A stretch of 64,000 nucleotides of DNA from positions 186,001 to 250,000 of the forward strand of contig NZ_WXYO01000006.1 of assembly GCF_009901585.1 (NCBI RefSeq). The letters run 5' to 3'. The stretch's first letter is position 1, and the number at the start of each line of letters is the position of its first letter. The position numbers were made by a program, and so were the translations under genes. The notes beneath the pieces are model-generated. The model was not told where the DNA came from. It was given only the letters and a program-made list of their open reading frames with translations, and made no database searches. The stretch is from Poritiphilus flavus. Lineage in GTDB: Bacteria; Bacteroidota; Bacteroidia; Flavobacteriales; Flavobacteriaceae. Positions 61,703 through 64,000 of this stretch are shown one piece after another.

Positions 61703-64000
61703 ATGGGAACAAATGACGCAATGGGCCGAAAGTGGTCCGGGCTTATGCTTTTTACCTGTCTATTAACCACCATTGGCCTGTCTGCCCAGAGTGAGTTCAT
61801 CACCACCTGGGATACGACCAGACCGGGCACCTCCAACAGCAACTCCATCACCATCCCCGCAGTGGGGACCTATGATGTGGACCTGGGCAATGATGGAATC
61901 TATGACCTGTATGACGAAGCGGGAACCACTACCATAGATGTGACCACTCATAACCATACCGCTGGGGAGATACAGGTCGCCCTTCGCAATGCCGCCTCCG
62001 GGAAGGGGACCCTGACCAGGATACATTTCAGCAATACAGGTGACCGACAGAAACTTCTCTCCGTGGACCAATGGGGCAGTGGCATAGCCTGGAGTACAAT
62101 GCGGAGTGCATTTTCTGGCTGTACCAATTTAGAGGTCGAGGCGACCGATGCTCCCGACCTAAGCGGCGTGACCAGTCTGGATAGTATGTTTGCCCAGTGC
62201 ACATCACTTACAGGGTCAACGGGCTTCTCCAACTGGAATACCAGTAAGGTGACCAATATGCGCATGATGTTTTGGTCTGCAACTGCCTTTAACGGGAACA
62301 TCGGTTCCTGGAACACCAGCAAAGTGACCAGTATGTACAACATGTTTGGCTTTGCAAGTACCTTTAACCAGGACATCGGTTCCTGGAATGTGGGCCAGGT
62401 GAAAACTATGTACGGGATGTTTTACAATGCAAGTGCCTTTAACAGGGCCATCGGTTCCTGGAATACTGGCAATGTGACCAGTATGGGCGCGATGTTCAAA
62501 GACGCGACCGCCTTTAACCAGGACATCGGTTCCTGGAACACAGGAAGCGTGGGCGATATGTACGAGATGTTTTATCGCGCAAGTGCCTTTGACCAGGACA
62601 TCGGTTCCTGGGACCTGGGCCAGTTGAACGGGGCTGGGGGCTATACCATGCTCAGCGGTAGTGGGCTCTCGGTTGCCAACTGGGACGCCACGCTGATCGG
62701 TTGGCATGCGCAGGGCTTTACCAACACGGTTACCATCGGTGCCTCTGGCCTGGTGTACTGCACGGCCGGCACACAGCATGCCGCTTTGAACTCCGGATCC
62801 TTCAAAGTCAGTGGCGACAGTGCGGAAACCACTCCGCCGACGGCCCGATGTAAGTCGGCTACCCTCCAGCTGGGCACCACCGGTACGGCGACCCTGACGG
62901 CCGCCCTTGTGGACAATGGCTCCAGCGATGCCTGTGGCGATGTCTCATTGGTCCTGTCCAAGAGCAACTTTACGACCGCCGACCTCGGTGATAACACAGT
63001 GACCCTGACGGTGACCGACCCCAATTGGAACACAAACAGTTGTACGGCCACAGTGACCGTGGAGGATCCATCAAAAGCCAATTTTATCACCACCTGGGAC
63101 ACGACCAAACCCGGCTTTTCCAATGGGAACTCCATCCATATTCTTGCCACAGGGATCTACGATGTGGACCTAGGCAATGACGGTATCTTTGACCTGTTCG
63201 ACCAGAACGGAATCACGACCATAGATGTGACCTATTACGGCCATACCGCCGGGCAGATACAGGTGGCCCTTCGCAATGCTGCTTCCGGGGCTGGGAACCT
63301 GACCAGGATACACTTCCACAATGCGGGCGACAAGGATAAGCTACTCTCCGTGGACAACTGGGGCAGCAGTATCTCCTGGATCGCAATGTGGGGTGCATTT
63401 CAAGGCTGCACCAACCTGGAGGTCAAAGCAACGGACGTCCCTGACCTGGGCAGGGTGACAGATATGGGGCAGATGTTCCAAGGGTGCACCTCACTTACTG
63501 GGATGAAAGGCTTCTCTAATTGGGATACCAACAAGGTGACTGATATGGAGGAAATGTTTGCTGGTGCAAGCGCCTTTAAAGGCGATATCAGTTCCTGGGA
63601 CACGACCAATGTGAGTGATATGGAGGGCATGTTTGACGGGGCCAGTTCCTTTAATGGGAATATTGGTTCCTGGAATGTGGCCAACGTTACCAATATGGGC
63701 TGGATGTTCCGGGATGCAACCTCCTTTGATCAGGACATTAGCACCTGGAACACGACAAAGGTGACAGATATGCGTTACATGTTCCAAGGGGCAACCTCCT
63801 TTAACGGGGCTATCGGTTCCTGGAACACCAGTAGCGTCACCGATATGGGAAGCATGTTTTCTAACGCAACCTCCTTTGATCAGGACATTGGTTCCTGGGA
63901 TACCGGCAAGGTGACCGATATGGAACGAATGTTTTTTCAGGCAACCTCCTTTAACGGGGCCATCGGTTCCTGGAACACCAGCAGCGTGATCAATATGTGG
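61703..64000 (+). CDS. BspA-type (DUF285) repeat surface protein, partial at right edge
   Basis: The frame runs open from ATG 61703 to the window end (766 codons seen). A signal peptide (about 1-29, ending GLSAQ) is followed by module [39 protein letters not shown], then DUF285 repeats of about 25 residues (FNxxIGSWNTSxVTxMxxMF). A HYR-like domain is next (about 370-455, ending [10 protein letters not shown]). Module B restarts with [11 protein letters not shown] and a new set of DUF285 repeats to the edge. Such proteins are surface-exposed adhesin or sensor-like; in Flavobacteriia they often end in a T9SS sorting domain, which would lie outside the window. ATG 61721 is an alternative start. 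Confidence 0.88.
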   Translation, partial: MGTNDAMGRKWSGLMLFTCLLTTIGLSAQSEFITTWDTTRPGTSNSNSITIPAVGTYDVDLGNDGIYDLYDEAGTTTIDVTTHNHTAGEIQVALRNAASGKGTLTRIHFSNTGDRQKLLSVDQWGSGIAWSTMRSAFSGCTNLEVEATDAPDLSGVTSLDSMFAQCTSLTGSTGFSNWNTSKVTNMRMMFWSATAFNGNIGSWNTSKVTSMYNMFGFASTFNQDIGSWNVGQVKTMYGMFYNASAFNRAIGSWNTGNVTSMGAMFKDATAFNQDIGSWNTGSVGDMYEMFYRASAFDQDIGSWDLGQLNGAGGYTMLSGSGLSVANWDATLIGWHAQGFTNTVTIGASGLVYCTAGTQHAALNSGSFKVSGDSAETTPPTARCKSATLQLGTTGTATLTAALVDNGSSDACGDVSLVLSKSNFTTADLGDNTVTLTVTDPNWNTNSCTATVTVEDPSKANFITTWDTTKPGFSNGNSIHILATGIYDVDLGNDGIFDLFDQNGITTIDVTYYGHTAGQIQVALRNAASGAGNLTRIHFHNAGDKDKLLSVDNWGSSISWIAMWGAFQGCTNLEVKATDVPDLGRVTDMGQMFQGCTSLTGMKGFSNWDTNKVTDMEEMFAGASAFKGDISSWDTTNVSDMEGMFDGASSFNGNIGSWNVANVTNMGWMFRDATSFDQDISTWNTTKVTDMRYMFQGATSFNGAIGSWNTSSVTDMGSMFSNATSFDQDIGSWDTGKVTDMERMFFQATSFNGAIGSWNTSSVINMW

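Noticed and set aside
61387-61716. A 109-codon plus frame before the BspA-type gene
   Set aside because: It overlaps the start of the surface-protein gene and covers the 20-bp palindrome; no domain or signal is visible.
61763-63787. Several long minus-strand frames within the surface-protein gene
   Set aside because: They are antisense shadows of the repetitive DUF285 region; their repeats mirror the plus-strand units.

Overview
This window looks like the chromosome of a marine-type member of the Flavobacteriia (Bacteroidota). The evidence is a STN-type TonB-dependent receptor with DUF4249 lipoproteins, a BspA-type repeat surface protein, few Shine-Dalgarno sequences, tight stop/start overlaps, and promoter-like boxes of the TTG-N19-TAnnTTTG kind (clearest upstream of lpdA). 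The genus cannot be fixed from the sequence alone. Roughly 90% is ordinary coding sequence. No tRNA, rRNA, CRISPR array, transposase or integrase was seen.

Layout. (1) 1-5437, minus strand: an LptF/G permease (cut by the left edge), LolA and FtsK, then a DgkA-type lipid kinase overlapping thiol peroxidase. (2) 5547-10450: an NhaC antiporter and a trans-sulfuration PLP enzyme, divergent from an Lrp/AsnC regulator, then lpdA, which ends in a strong hairpin. (3) 10524-13209, minus: a DUF3179 protein and a membrane acyltransferase. (4) 13340-19352, plus: FMN reductase, pabB, a monoglyceride-lipase-like hydrolase, tilS and dsbD, closely packed; then a penicillin-acylase-family enzyme. (5) 21962-30491: a surface module of a TonB-dependent receptor, three DUF4249 lipoproteins (two of them a recent tandem duplication) and a macroglobulin-like secreted protein, then yifB/comM. 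(6) 32056-38506 is the accessory part: a serine beta-lactamase-family hydrolase, a membrane TIR protein with a DUF1566-like C-terminus, an AT-rich coiled-coil membrane protein whose frame breaks at a run of ten T, about 1 kb of structured non-coding DNA, and three unusual short-period repeat arrays placed at or just after stop codons. (7) 38507-48992: a small lipoprotein and a sugar-lactone oxidase, a methyltransferase, the conserved tesA / ybbA-ybbP block, a twin-arginine HisC-like aminotransferase, and a lipoprotein - helical protein - peptidoglycan-binding amidase cluster. (8) 49018-53301: a zinc-finger/DUF559-like protein and an operon of an NRAMP-like transporter with pxpABC (5-oxoprolinase). 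(9) 53493-61225: ilvD-ilvB-ilvN-ilvC followed by a GapN-like dehydrogenase and a GNAT. (10) 61703 to the right edge: a BspA-type repeat protein with an internal duplication, cut by the window end.

Most unusual to me: the phase-locked 7-nt and 8-nt degenerate repeat arrays at three consecutive gene ends; the TIR - coiled coil - transmembrane - DUF1566 architecture; the T10 frameshift; the three-way-junction-like element near 36.55-36.62 kb; and the NRAMP homologue that lacks the usual metal ligands inside a pxp operon. Similarities are judged by eye from motifs; no database search was run.
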